Source: Cornus controversa (taxonomy: Eukaryota; Streptophyta; Magnoliopsida; Cornales; Cornaceae). Taken from it: a stretch of DNA of 64,000 bases. The stretch covers positions 50,952,336 through 51,016,335 of the forward strand of contig CM048849.1 of NCBI GenBank assembly GCA_026545225.1. Direction: 5' to 3'. The notes beneath the pieces were generated by a model. That model saw only the letters and a list, made by a program, of their open reading frames with translations, was not told the origin of the DNA and did no database searches. Made by a program: the position numbers and the translations under genes. Positions 33,308-43,953 of this stretch are shown here, piece by piece (within the stretch, counting starts at the first letter, position 1; each line of letters opens with the position of its first letter).

Positions 33308-33670
33308 CTACAACTTAGAACAGCAACATGAATGATAGAAAAGATCAATTTTTTTTTTGTCAAAAGCATAGAGAGCTATAAACCAAAAAAGAGGCACAAT
33401 CAACAGAAAAAGCTTCAAGTAACCAAGGCGGCCAAACATGCCACTCGAGGTCACTAGCTTTCTGATGCAAAGCTCATTTACTTGCATAGTGAGCAACCGA
33501 GTTACAATTTCTGGGAACCAACACAGAGTAACACCCAATAAGTTCTTCAATAAAATTTCTACATCCTGCAAAATAACCATGGACAGAGAATCCACTGTTT
33601 TCAAAGCCATAAGAGGTTGACAGTCTCCTACATCAACTCGTTCATATCCCCAAGTTTGCAACAGCTTCAA
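33308..33670 (-). mobile_element. LINE fragment, RNase H-like region, minus strand
   Basis: A 120-residue minus-strand frame. ESDSLSMV-like and FPEIVTRLLTMQVNELCIRK portions resemble the end of the plant LINE RNase H domain, where a WVPRxxNxxAHxLAxxA motif is expected. It is degenerate and the key residues are altered. The call is tentative; it could also be an unrelated open frame. Confidence 0.4.
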
Positions 33671-33839
33671 TCATTCCCTTGGTATCACAGCCTCTGCAAC
33701 CCCTGGTGAAGCAATATCATGGTTCCTCAAAACCACACCTTCAGATGGACACTGGGAATCCTCATTTAGCTACTTGGAATCGTATCTCTATTTTGAGGCA
33801 TATTTGAAATCTGCTGAAGGACACTGGGCAATCACTCTG

Positions 33840-34787
33840 TTTTGATAAGAAAAAACAAGAACATTTGGACCCTCAAAATTCCTCAATTGTGATATTGGAA
33901 TTAGAAAATTCCTTTGGCATGATTTTTGGCTTCCGTTAGGTCCTCTAGATGAGAAAATTGATAATCAACAGATTACTAATTCTCAATGGGGTGACTTCAC
34001 AAAAATTGGATCTTTCATCAGACAACCAATGGAGAATTCATCCTAATTTGCTAGCCATTATTCCTTCGATTTGGTCTCACATTGTATGGTTTTCAAACCA
34101 TATAGCTCACCATTCTTTTTATTTCCTGGCTTGCCTTCAACCACAAACTCTCTGCCGGTAAAAAAACCTAGCCTATCATATTTGCATATTCCCAATATGT
34201 GCTCTCTGTGTATGGCTAATGCTGAATCCCATTCCCATTTGTTTTTTTGAATGTCCTTTCTTCTATTCTAGATGGTAGTTTATTCAACACAAATGTGGCG
34301 GTTTTTACCATGATACTCGCAACTTCTTTGAGATCTCTGAATGGATGTCTACCCTATGGAATCCTAATTCGAAATTATAGTCTTTCGTTATCTTCACCTT
34401 ATGTTTCACTGCATGAATATGTTACATTTGGAGATAGAGAGAGAGGAATAATTGTACCTTTTGCCGGAATTCCAGGCTCAACCTCCTCTGTTGAAAGCCT
34501 GATTTTTAATCCTGATCGATGTCGGCTGCTTTCGATGACCTTGAGCTTGCTTCAGGTTCTCTGCTCTTCATGGAATCCCCTCCTCATTCACCTTTAGTTT
34601 CAGTGCCTTGGCGACCGTTGCCCTTAACGGCTAATTCGTTTAAATAGCTGTTATTGCAACGGTCTTTTGGATGCTTGGGTTGGGTTTTGGGTTTTTAGCC
34701 TGTTTTAGGTTTTGGGTTTTTTTTTTTTTTTTGTAGACTTTGGGCCTTCTTTTGGGTTTTGTGCCCTTCATCTCTACAGTTTTTCTC
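33840..34787 (+). mobile_element. LINE 3' fragment, plus strand
   Basis: Readable islands: IRKFLWHDFWLPLGPL (33899-33946) and, near 34200-34275, CSLCMANAESHSHLFF-like and FFECPFFYSRW, matching the zf-RVT Cys/His region at the end of LINE ORF2. It contains stops and frameshifts. The later G/T-rich stretch (34670-34770) looks like a LINE 3' tail and appears to resume after the MITE at 35374. It faces the minus-strand fragment at 33308-33670. Confidence 0.6.
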
Positions 34788-35364
34788 AAAGAAGCACAGA
34801 TACGGAACACGAGTATGACATGATACGGATACGGCGATACGAAAAATTTTAAAAAAATAAGATACGAACACGAGAAGGATATGCCAAATAAATAAATAAA
34901 TATATAATATTATACATAAATATTAAGTTTTATTCTTCAACCATACAATAAATATACTTAAAGCAATTATACAAAATATAAGAAGTTAAAATCTAGAAAT
35001 CCCCTGTCTTTTCTAATATTCTTTACAATGATTCACTTGCTTGATGGTTTTAAAAAAAAAAAATTTATTATAAAATGACCTTTATTTTCTAACCTATAAA
35101 GTTTTTAATATTACAATTGCAATTCCATTTTATAGAACAAAAAATTACAAATTTGTCCCAAAAATTATCTTAAATGTATCTCATATGACATATCCTAAAC
35201 GTACCATCGCATATCTCAACCTTATCTGACATTCAAAAAATAATTTAAAAAAATATAATACTTTTTCGAGTATCAAACACGTATCCGGTCGTATCTTGAC
35301 CGTATCCGTATTATACGTGTCCGATACAATCAGAGAGATTTTTTGGAGTATCCGTGCTTCCTAA
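34788..35364. mobile_element. MITE-like element, 'GAAGCA' family, copy 2
   Basis: 577 bp. The left end GAAGCACAGATACGG is matched in reverse by GTATCCGTGCTTC at the right end (12 of 13). The flanks GTTTTTCTC (34779-34787) and GTTTTCCTC (35365-35373) look like a 9-bp target-site duplication with one change. Nine bases suggests a Mutator-like element. The interior is AT-rich with repeated GATACG/CGTATC words at both ends. No ORF. It sits in the 3' tail of a LINE, as does copy 1 at 14161-14946. Confidence 0.75.
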
Positions 35365-35373
35365 GTTTTCCTC

Positions 35374-35718
35374 CTTTGTATACATATTGATTTAACCAAA
35401 AACTTTATAAACTAAATTACATAATAAAAAATTGAGGATAAGGAGGATAACTTAATTAGGCTTAACAAGAATAATTAAAATTCAATAACCACCGATGTCA
35501 TTGTTGTAAGGTTAAATTACATTGAGCTTCAGTGAAGTACGTCCATAGAGTACAGCTGTTAAGCCCCGACTATTTATTGAGTCTATGTGGCTACTTATGT
35601 GTCCATTATAATGGGACCCATCCTAAACTCAATAAAAATCTCAGAGTAGATTTTTCTCTTCAACAGTCAATATACGTTATTGAATCCTCCATAAGGCACG
35701 TCTCCTTCTTCTTGTTTG
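35374..35718. other. Intergenic, between LINE tail and Copia element
   Basis: AT-rich; no gene recognised. It ends at the target-site duplication of the Copia element. Confidence 0.5.
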
Positions 35719-35723
35719 GCTTC

Positions 35724-36952
35724 TGTGAGATATATAATTGTAATTGGCAAATTTCGGTGTCAAAACTTGTTGATCGAGTTGTAATTTTTGTTTGATCTTG
35801 TGTCTCGATCTTCAGAGCTAAACGGAAGGTGTCTCGATACCGTGGATTTGATGAGGACATCACTTAGAACAGGTATGTGAGTGAGGACACTATGTTTTGA
35901 AGTTTGGTGGGCTTAGGACTTGGAAAATATGCTTTAAAAGTTAAAATTGAGTTTTTGCTAAGTCCCACCGGTCCCCAAAAATGAGGACCGGTCCAACTTA
36001 TCTCGGGACTTTTGATTTTATACATGTCTGAAAAGTCCCACCCGTCCCCAATTTTTAGGACCGGTCCGACTTGGCTGACATGCGCAAAAATTTCCTTTTT
36101 GATCCGAATTGATTTCCTAGTCAACCAAAACTTTTCTAAAACTTTCCTTAGGTGTTTTAAACTTGTTTTCCAAGTAGACTAAGGATTCTAAACCTTATAA
36201 ATACCTCTTTATGCTTCAATCAAAAAGAGAGAGATGAGGAACTCAATGATTTAATATTCAGAACCAGGAATATATTTTTGAGAGCTAAAAGAGGAATTTA
36301 TGAGAGAAAATCTTCATTGATTTTTATTTTTGAGAGCACACACACACGGAGTGTTTAAGTTGTGATGTTCTTCTTCATCTGATCAACGGAATCTTCAAGA
36401 CATCATCAGTCTACAAAGGTTGATCAAGAGCAGCAGAGGTGGTTCCTTCAAACTACAAGATTTTATCTGAAGAGGAAGAGAAACGATCACTACGAAGGGA
36501 ACAAAATACTTGCGGAGTATTTGTGTTCTTTCAGCAACCCTTCTGAAAGAATTGTGACGTTAGCCAGTCTGCAGCAGTTGGACGTGTTGTCGCAATTGTA
36601 AGCCTGAGGTGTTCCGCATCAAGTTCTTGTCAGAGTGGAGTGGGTGTGAGTCTGGGACAGAGTCTGGTGTACTTTGCTTCGAGATAGTGGATTGGTTTCT
36701 CTGGGGTTTCTGCCTCACCCCCGTGGTTTTTCCCATCTTGGGTTTCCACGTAAAATTCCTGGTGTCATCTCTAACTTTTCCTTACTTGCTTTATTTATTT
36801 TGTGATTGGTTTGGATGCTTAATTGATAATAATTGTGGGTAATTAATCAATCATAAAAATTGGGCAAGATGACCTATTCACCCCCCTCTAGGTCTAAGGA
36901 TTAGCATCTCACTCTAAATTAACTAAACTGCTTCCGCATCGCGCAACTCACA
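35724..36952 (+). repeat. 5' LTR of the SIRE-type Copia
   Basis: 1229 bp, repeated at 42351-43579 with a constant offset of 6627. TSD GCTTC precedes it. TATAAATA at 36196-36203 is the probable LTR promoter TATA box. Confidence 0.94.
36196..36203 (+). promoter_or_regulatory. LTR TATA box
   Basis: TATAAATA within CCTTATAAATACCTC in the 5' LTR, with an identical copy at 42823-42830 in the 3' LTR. It is placed mid-LTR as expected for the U3/R boundary. Confidence 0.55.
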
Positions 36953-36954
36953 TT

Positions 36955-36966
36955 TGGTATCAGAGC
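36955..36966 (+). promoter_or_regulatory. Primer-binding site, initiator tRNA-Met type
   Basis: TGGTATCAGAGC starts two bases after the LTR end. It is the common Copia primer site. Confidence 0.88.
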
Positions 36967-36969
36967 GGG

Positions 36970-39900
36970 TTGCTCAATTCTGAGTTAGATTTTTTTTTGG
37001 TTAATTTAGTTGTGAATTTCATGATGTCTCATGTTGTGTCTTTTGATGAGGAAATTGTTTTACCCCAATTTTCTGATTCTATAACTGGCATGCATCTTGA
37101 GTGGTCTGAGTTGAAAAGGGACTATGAAAATTTGTTGAAAAAATTGAAACTTGCCGAACTTGATAGAGATATTTACAAATTGGAAGTTTCTGTTACCAAT
37201 AAAAATTTAGAAGAACTTAGACATGAAAAGATGAATCTTCTTGGTAAAGTTGAATTTCTGGAACATGAAGTTAAACAGATTAAAGGGTTTAATAATTCAC
37301 TTGAGCATAAGTTTGATAACTTGAATTGTGAACTTGTTAAATCTAATCAGTCTTTCCAGAAATTTAATTCTGACACTTGCAAATTTGGTAAGTTGGATTT
37401 TTCTAAAAACTTGAGTAACAAAGAAGAATTGGTTTCAACTTCAAAGGAACTTTCACTTTTAAAATCAAAAGATATTTTTGTGAAAGTTGAGACTAAGCCT
37501 TCTATTATTACTCATGCTCTAAAACTTGCTCCAACATGTCATTTTTGTGGACAAATAGGTCATATTAAATACAAGTGTCAAAAGAGAAAAGTTGAACTGA
37601 AAAAACATAAAAACTTAAACAGCTCAAGAGTTTTGCTGAATGAGATGAAAGAACTTGAAAAGAAGCAACAGGAATTGAAAGAAAAATTTGATAAATTGAA
37701 TTGCTTTAATTCTGTTCTAGGCAATAAGAAGAAAAAGCCCCTTGAGACTGATAATTCTGATTCTAAAACAGTTAGGAAATCATTTGATAAAAAATCTGAA
37801 ACTGTTTGGGTGAAAAAGAATAATCTGAAATGTTTTGTCATGCACACTGCACTTAGAGCACTTGGTCCTACAGGTTGGTACTTTGATAGTGGTTGCTCTA
37901 GGCACATGACTGGGGATAGAACATTGTTTACCACTTTTAAGGATTATACTGGTGGATCTGTTACCTTTGGTGATGGCAATGCATCTAAAGTAAGTGGTAA
38001 AGGTAAAATTGATTTTCCTGCTTTTGGTGAATTGAAAAATGTTCTATATGTTAAAGGTTTAGCTGCAAACTTGTTGAGTATCAGTCAAATATGTGATAGT
38101 GGTTTTCAAGTTAATTTTACTCAACATGGATGTTTTGTAACTAATGAGCAGGGTGATTGTATTTTGAAAGGATCTAGAACTCCTGAAAATTGTTATGTGA
38201 TATTTTCAGATCCTTCACATATGTGTTTTTCTGCTGTGACTGATGAAGCTATCTTGTGGCATAGGAGACTTGGTCATGTGAATTACAATGATTTGGTAAG
38301 TTTGTCTAATCATGAACAAGTTCGAGGTTTGCCTAAATTGAAAAGGCCAACAGATGAGGTATGTGGACCATGTCAATTAGGTAAGCAAACTAGAGTGTCA
38401 CATAAGAGACTTAAGCATCAAGTCACTTCAAGACCATTGGAACTGATTCATATGGATTTAATGGGTCCAGTAAGAACTCAAAGCATAAGTGGTAAAAAGT
38501 ATATGCTTGTAATGGTTGATGATTTTTCTAGATTTACTTTTATTGCTTTCTTGAGAGAAAAATCTGATGTTTTTGTGTTCTTCAGGTCAATTTGCCAAAG
38601 GATTCAGAATGAGAAATGATATGCAATAACTCGTGTTAGGAGTGATAGAGGAGGTGAGTTTGAACCTAGACCTTACATTGAGTATTGTGATAATCTTGGC
38701 ATAAGTCATGAATTTTCTGCACCTAAAACACCTCAGCAGAATGGTGTAGTTGAAAGAAAGAATAGGACAATTGCAGAGATGGCACGTACTATGCTTCATG
38801 AAAGTAAGTTAGCTAAACATTTTTGGGCTGAAGCTGTTAGTACTGCTTGTCATGTTTTAAACAGGGTGTACCTTAGGCCTGGAACTGAAAAGACTGCATA
38901 TGAATTGTGGTATGGAAAGACGCCAAATATTAAACACTTTAGAGTCTTTGGGAGTAAATGTTATATCCTTAGAGATAGGGAGAATTTAGGAAAATTTGAC
39001 TCTAGAAGTGATGAAGGATATTTTTTGGGATATGCAATAAATAGTCGGGCGTATAGGGTGTATAACCGTCGCACTAAAGTTGTAATGGAGTCAATTAATG
39101 TTGTGATTGATGACTCAAGGCCTAAGGAGATACATGATCAACCTGAGGAAGAAGAAGGTATAAATTCCTTAGGGTTACCTGAGAGTGAACCTAGTGAGAG
39201 AGAGGTTGAGAAAGAAAGTGAAACTGAGGATGAAGGTGAGCATGTAGGTGGTGATGAAATTGTTGATGATACACATGCACCTATAGAAAATACTATATCA
39301 CATGAGGAAGTCCCAATGTCTGGCAGTTCTAGGATTCGAAGTAGTCATCCATTGACTAATGTGATAGGGCCATGGGAGGAAAGAAATACTAGGAGTAGAG
39401 TCCGAGATAACATAGGACACTCATGTCATATGGCTCAATTTGAACCTAAAAATGTTGATGAAGCTCTTCAAAGTTCTGATTGGCTTATAGCAATGCAAGA
39501 AGAGTTGAATCAATTTGTGAAAAATGATGTTTGGGAGTTAGTGCCTCAACCTAAGGATATGAACATCATAGGAACTAAATGGATTTTTAAAAACAAACTT
39601 GATGAGAATGGGCTTGTAATGAGAAATAAAGTCAGGTTAGTTGCACAAGGATATACTCAAGTTGAAGGAATTGATTTTGATGAAACTTTTGCACCAGTTG
39701 CTAGACTTGAGTCTATTCGTCTTCTTCTTGCTCTTGCATGTCACTTTAAGTTTAAATTGTTTCAAATGGATGTTAAAAGTGCTTTTCTAAATGGTATTTT
39801 GCAAGAAGAAGTGTATGTAGCTCAACCTAAAGGTTTTGTTGATCCTCATAATCCTGATCATGTTTTTCATTTGAAAAAGGCTCTTTATGGTTTGAAATAA

Positions 39901-40968
39901 GCTCCTAGAGCATGGTATGAAAAATTGACTTCTTATTTGTTACATAAGGGCTTTAGGAGAGGGGGAGCTGATAAAACTTTGTTCATAATCAGGAAAGGGA
40001 AAAATTTGATTGTTGCTCAAATCTATGTGGATGATATTGTTGTTGGTTCTACTTCTGATAACCTTGTTCATGAATTTGCTAAAGATATGGGTAATACTTT
40101 TGAGATGAGCATGGTTGGTGAACTAACATTTTTTCTTGGACTCCAGGTGAAGCAATTTGATGATGGGATTTTTATATCTCAAACTAAGTATGCAAAGGAG
40201 TTAGTCAAGAAATTTGGTTTGGAAGGTTCCAAACATGTGCAAACTCCTATGAGTACTTCTTCCAAGTTGGAAAAGAACTCTGATTCTAAGAGAGTTGATC
40301 CTTCATTATATAGGAGTATGATTGGCAGCCTGTTGTATTTAACAGCAAGTAGGCCTAATATTGCATTCAGTGTAGGAGTATGTGCTAGGTATCAAGCTGA
40401 TCCTAGAGAACAACATCTCATTGCAGTCAAGCGCATTATTCGATATGTCAATAGCTCTTTGAATTATGGATTACGTTTTTCTATGGAGTCTAATTCTGAG
40501 ATTGCAGGTTACACTGATGCTGATTGGGCTGGTAACAAGGATGATAGGAAAAGTACTTCAGGTGGTTGTTTCTATGTTGGTACTAATCTTGTTTCATGGT
40601 ACAGCAAGAAGCAAAATTGTGTTTCCTTATCATCATGTGAAGCTGAATATATTGCTGCTGGAAGTTGTTGCACACAACTACTTTGGATGAAGCAGATGCT
40701 ACTGGATTATGGAATTGAACAAGGTACAATGTCTATCTTTTGTGATAACAATAGTACAATTAATATCTCAAAGAATCCAGTTTTGCATTCTAGGACAAAA
40801 CACATTGACATTCGACATCATTTTATTCGGGAATTAGTTGAACAAAATGTCGTGTCTTTGGAGAAAGTGCATACTGATAATAATTTGTCCGACATTCTCA
40901 CAAAGCCTTTAGATGCTTCTAGGTTTCATCGCCTTAGGAAATCTATAGGCATTTGTTGTCTTGATTAG
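36970..40968 (+). pseudogene. Copia gag-pol polyprotein, two in-frame stops
   Basis: One frame of 1333 codons broken only by TGA at 38617-38619 (codon 550, in integrase after QNEK) and TAA at 39898-39900 (codon 977, in RT, where LYGLKQAPRAW is expected). Order: coiled-coil gag C-terminal part (about 40-185); zinc knuckle CHFCGQIGHIKYKC near 190; protease WYFDSGCSRHM near 303; integrase zinc site WHRRLGH...CGPCQLGK at 429-468; integrase core HMDLMGP, VDDFSRF, then [16 protein letters not shown] with YVDDIVVG near 1019; RNase H with YTDADWAG and SLSSCEAEYIAAG. The N-terminal capsid half of gag usual in SIRE is not seen; the frame starts only a few bases after the primer site, so I infer a deletion there. 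The stops make this copy dependent on relatives for movement. Confidence 0.9.
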
Positions 40969-42338
40969 ATTGCATAGCATTGACATAATCTAGAAAGGAA
41001 CTTCATATTCATCTTATGAGTCTAGATTATGCATTGAACCTTGTAGTTTTAGGTTTATTTTTATTTTTATTTTTATTGAGAAGTTAAGCAAATCATATTA
41101 GAATTAGTATGTTTGAACACAAGAAAATTAGTGACACATAGATTACATGTGTATAACATACTATGGCTAAGAGTTGAAAATTTGGTTTTGCTTACTTATT
41201 TCGTTTAGTAGATGAATCATGATGAGTACATTTACTGGATTATTTTTATGTCATTGTTTTGGTCGAAGATAGTGTTGACGTGATAGAGCATTATCTTGGG
41301 AATTGAATGTTCAAATATTGTGCTAAAGACCAAAAAGAGTGATGAGTGAAAAAAAAATAATATCAACAGCTGGAAAAGAAAAGAAAAAATTTGAAAAATT
41401 TGCTGTTGAGCATATTCTTATGGAAAAGGCTACCTTCGGGATTTGTTCGAAGTTACCACTACAACATAAATCTCCAATGAGATATCTTTTGAAAAGAGTT
41501 GTTTTGAGGAAATAGTTGGCTACCCGTAAGAGTGAAAGCCACCGAATATGTATGTGCGAGGAACAATAAAAGAAAAATTGAAAGTCTGTGCAGATGTTGA
41601 TTGTTTGATTTCTGAGTGAGTGTAATGTCATTGAAATATTGTCTGGAAATCTGAACAATTGGCAAAAGAAATATTTTGGCTTATGGAAATTTATGGTGAT
41701 TTTACTACACTTACTAAGTGTGTGAAACTAATTGATTAAGCTTTGGTTTTAGTTTGTTGTGTTCATATAGTCTTGTGGAGTCAATATTTTCTATTATTTA
41801 CATATACAAGTTCTATATGCTTGCTTGCTTCCTCCTTATTTTTTTTCTTTTGAGTCCCTTGTCAATTTGTGACAAAAAGGGGGAGAGATTTGGGAAATTT
41901 ATTGGCATAGAGACTTTGTGACTTTCAGGGGGAGAGTTGTCTAGTCATTTATCTTTAAGGGGGAGAGAGCATTACATAGCATTGGCATAGAGACTTTGTG
42001 ACTTTCAGGGGGAGAGTTGTCTAGTCATTTATCTTTAAGGGGGAGAGAGCATTACATAGCATTGGCATTACATGTTTTGTTTTATTCTTGCTTATGGTTA
42101 TGCTTATTTATCTTTATTAAGCTTTCACGAAGGTATCTTTGAGTGCTGTTTTGCAGATTATCGTGGTTCATCATATTTGCCGAATATAGGTGTTCTTCAT
42201 ATTTGCCACAAGCTCAAGATCAAAGTGAATGCTTAGTTTGGCTCAGTTGTTTTTTTATTTTTGACAACATTGTAATTTATCTTTTCTGCTGCGGGGTAGA
42301 TTACATATTGTCTAGGTTGGTTTTGTCACGAAATTGCC
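40969..42338 (+). other. Region after pol in the SIRE-type Copia
   Basis: About 1.4 kb where SIRE elements may carry an extra ORF; none of useful length is present on the + strand. It contains an 80-bp tandem duplication and several AAGGGGGAGA tracts near 41875-42050. Confidence 0.75.
41901..42060 (+). repeat. 80-bp tandem duplication with polypurine-like tracts
   Basis: The unit ATTGGCATAGAGACTTTGTG...CATTACATAGC is at 41901-41980 and again, apparently identical, at 41981-42060. A third copy begins at 42061 but breaks off after 8 bases. Each unit has CAGGGGGAGAG and AAGGGGGAGAG, copies of the polypurine tract. Confidence 0.92.
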
Positions 42339-42350
42339 AAAGGGGGAGAT
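42339..42350 (+). promoter_or_regulatory. Polypurine tract of the SIRE-type Copia
   Basis: AAAGGGGGAGAT abuts the TG of the 3' LTR at 42351. Confidence 0.85.
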
Positions 42351-43579
42351 TGTGAGATATATAATTGTAATTGGCAAATTTCGGTGTCAAAACTTGTTGA
42401 TCGAGTTGTAATTTTTGTTTGATCTTGTGTCTCGATCTTCAGAGCTAAACGGAAGGTGTCTCGATACCGTGGATTTGATGAGGACATCACTTAGAACAGG
42501 TATGTGAGTGAGGACACTATGTTTTGAAGTTTGGTGGGCTTAGGACTTGGAAAATATGCTTTAAAAGTTAAAATTGAGTTTTTGCTAAGTCCCACCGGTC
42601 CCCAAAAATGAGGACCGGTCCAACTTATCTCGGGACTTTTGATTTTGTACATGTCTGAAAAGTCCCACCCGTCCCCAATTTTTAGGACCGGTCCGACTTG
42701 GCTGACATGCGCGAAAATTTCCTTTTTGATCCGAATTGATTTCCTAGTCAACCAAAACTTCTCTAAAACTTTCCTTAGGTGTTTTAAACTTGTTTTCCAA
42801 GTAGACTAAGGATTCTAAACCTTATAAATACCTCTTTATGCTTCAATCAAAAAGAGAGAGATGAGGAACTCAATGATTTAATATTCAGAACCAGGAATAT
42901 ATTTTTGAGAGCTAAAAGAGGAATTTATGAGAGAAAATCTTCATTGATTTTTATTTTTGAGAGCACACACACACGGAGTGTTTAAGTTGTGATGTTCTTC
43001 TTCATCTGATCAACGGAATCTTCAAGACATCATCAGTCTACAAAGGTTGATCAAGAGCAGCAGAGGTGGTTCCTTCAAACTACAAGATTTTATCTGAAGA
43101 GGAAGAGAAACGATCACTACGAAGGGAACAAAATACTTGCGGAGTATTTGTGTTCTTTCAGCAACCCTTCTGAAAGAATTGTGACGTTAGCCAGTCTGCA
43201 GCAGTTGGACGTGTTGTCGCAATTGTAAGCCTGAGGTGTTCCGCATCAAGTTCTTGTCAGAGTGGAGTGGGTGTGAGTCTGGGACAGAGTCTGGTGTACT
43301 TTGCTTCGAGATAGTGGATTGGTTTCTCTGGGGTTTCTGCCTCACCCCCGTGGTTTTTCCCATCTTAGGTTTCCACGTAAAATTCCTGGTGTCATCTCTA
43401 ACTTTTCCTTACTTGCTTTATTTATTTTGTGATTGGTTTGGATGCTTAATTGATAATAATTGTGGGTAATTAATCAATCATAAAAATTGGGCAAGATGAC
43501 CTATTCACCCCCCTCTAGGTCTAAGGATTAGCATCTCACTCTAAATTAACTAAACTGCTTCCGCACCGCGCAACTCACA
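42351..43579 (+). repeat. 3' LTR of the SIRE-type Copia
   Basis: Copy of 35724-36952; ends AACTCACA and is followed by the duplicated target GCTTC. Differences from the 5' LTR include A to G in the GATTTTATAC context, the CGCAAAAA to CGCGAAAA change, and CGCATCGC to CGCACCGC. Confidence 0.94.
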
Positions 43580-43584
43580 GCTTC

Positions 43585-43953
43585 TTCCCTTAATTTCTTT
43601 TCTTTCTCATGAATTTTCGAAGAAAGTTGTATATAGACAGTTTTGAAAGGCAGGGTCCTTTGAAGTTTGAAGCATGCATTATTTTTGTTTGACCAATTAA
43701 CTATTGCAATATGCACGCGGAAGTCCTTTGGCTGCTGACTTTGTAGGTCTCCTTTCAATCCATCCAGTGGTGGAGAACCTTCGACTCCTCATTTGGTTCC
43801 AAGTTTTTTGGCCTTTTTGTCAAGATCCACGAGGAAATGGAGAGCTGATTTATTGTTGATGCATGGTAGTCCTTTGGCAACAGATCAGAAGACATCACAA
43901 CTTCCATCTTCACCAACAAAAAGCACTCAACAGAGTTATTGGACTTAATTGCC
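43585..43953 (+). promoter_or_regulatory. 5' flank and leader of kinase gene F
   Basis: 43580-43700 (CTTTCTTTCTCATGAATTT, TTGAAAGGCAGGGTCC) resembles 59480-59730 upstream of gene H and 51950-52010. 43835-43953 is the conserved leader (CAACAGATCAGAAGACATCA...CAACAGAGTTATTGGAC) found in B, E, F and H. No clear TATA box was identified. Confidence 0.55.

Larger units (their letters stand above)
35724..43579 (+). mobile_element. SIRE-type Copia LTR retrotransposon, complete ends
   Basis: 7856 bp between perfect target-site duplications GCTTC (35719-35723 and 43580-43584). LTRs of 1229 bp start TGTGAGATAT and end AACTCACA. By eye they differ at five or so sites, so insertion was recent. The primer site is TGGTATCAGAGC, the polypurine tract AAAGGGGGAGAT. 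The pol order protease-integrase-RT-RNase H marks it as Copia, and the RNase H wording (CVSLSSCEAEYIAAGSCC) together with a long region after pol suggests the SIRE/Maximus lineage. It landed about 370 bp upstream of the start codon of kinase gene F, which may affect that gene's expression. Confidence 0.95.

Noticed and set aside
38617..38619. Possible programmed stop-codon readthrough in the SIRE-type pol
   Set aside because: The stop is within integrase, not at the gag-pol boundary, and a second stop exists in RT; ordinary nonsense mutations are simpler.
41901..42060. CRISPR-like or satellite array
   Set aside because: Only two full units in a retrotransposon of a eukaryote; simple tandem duplication.
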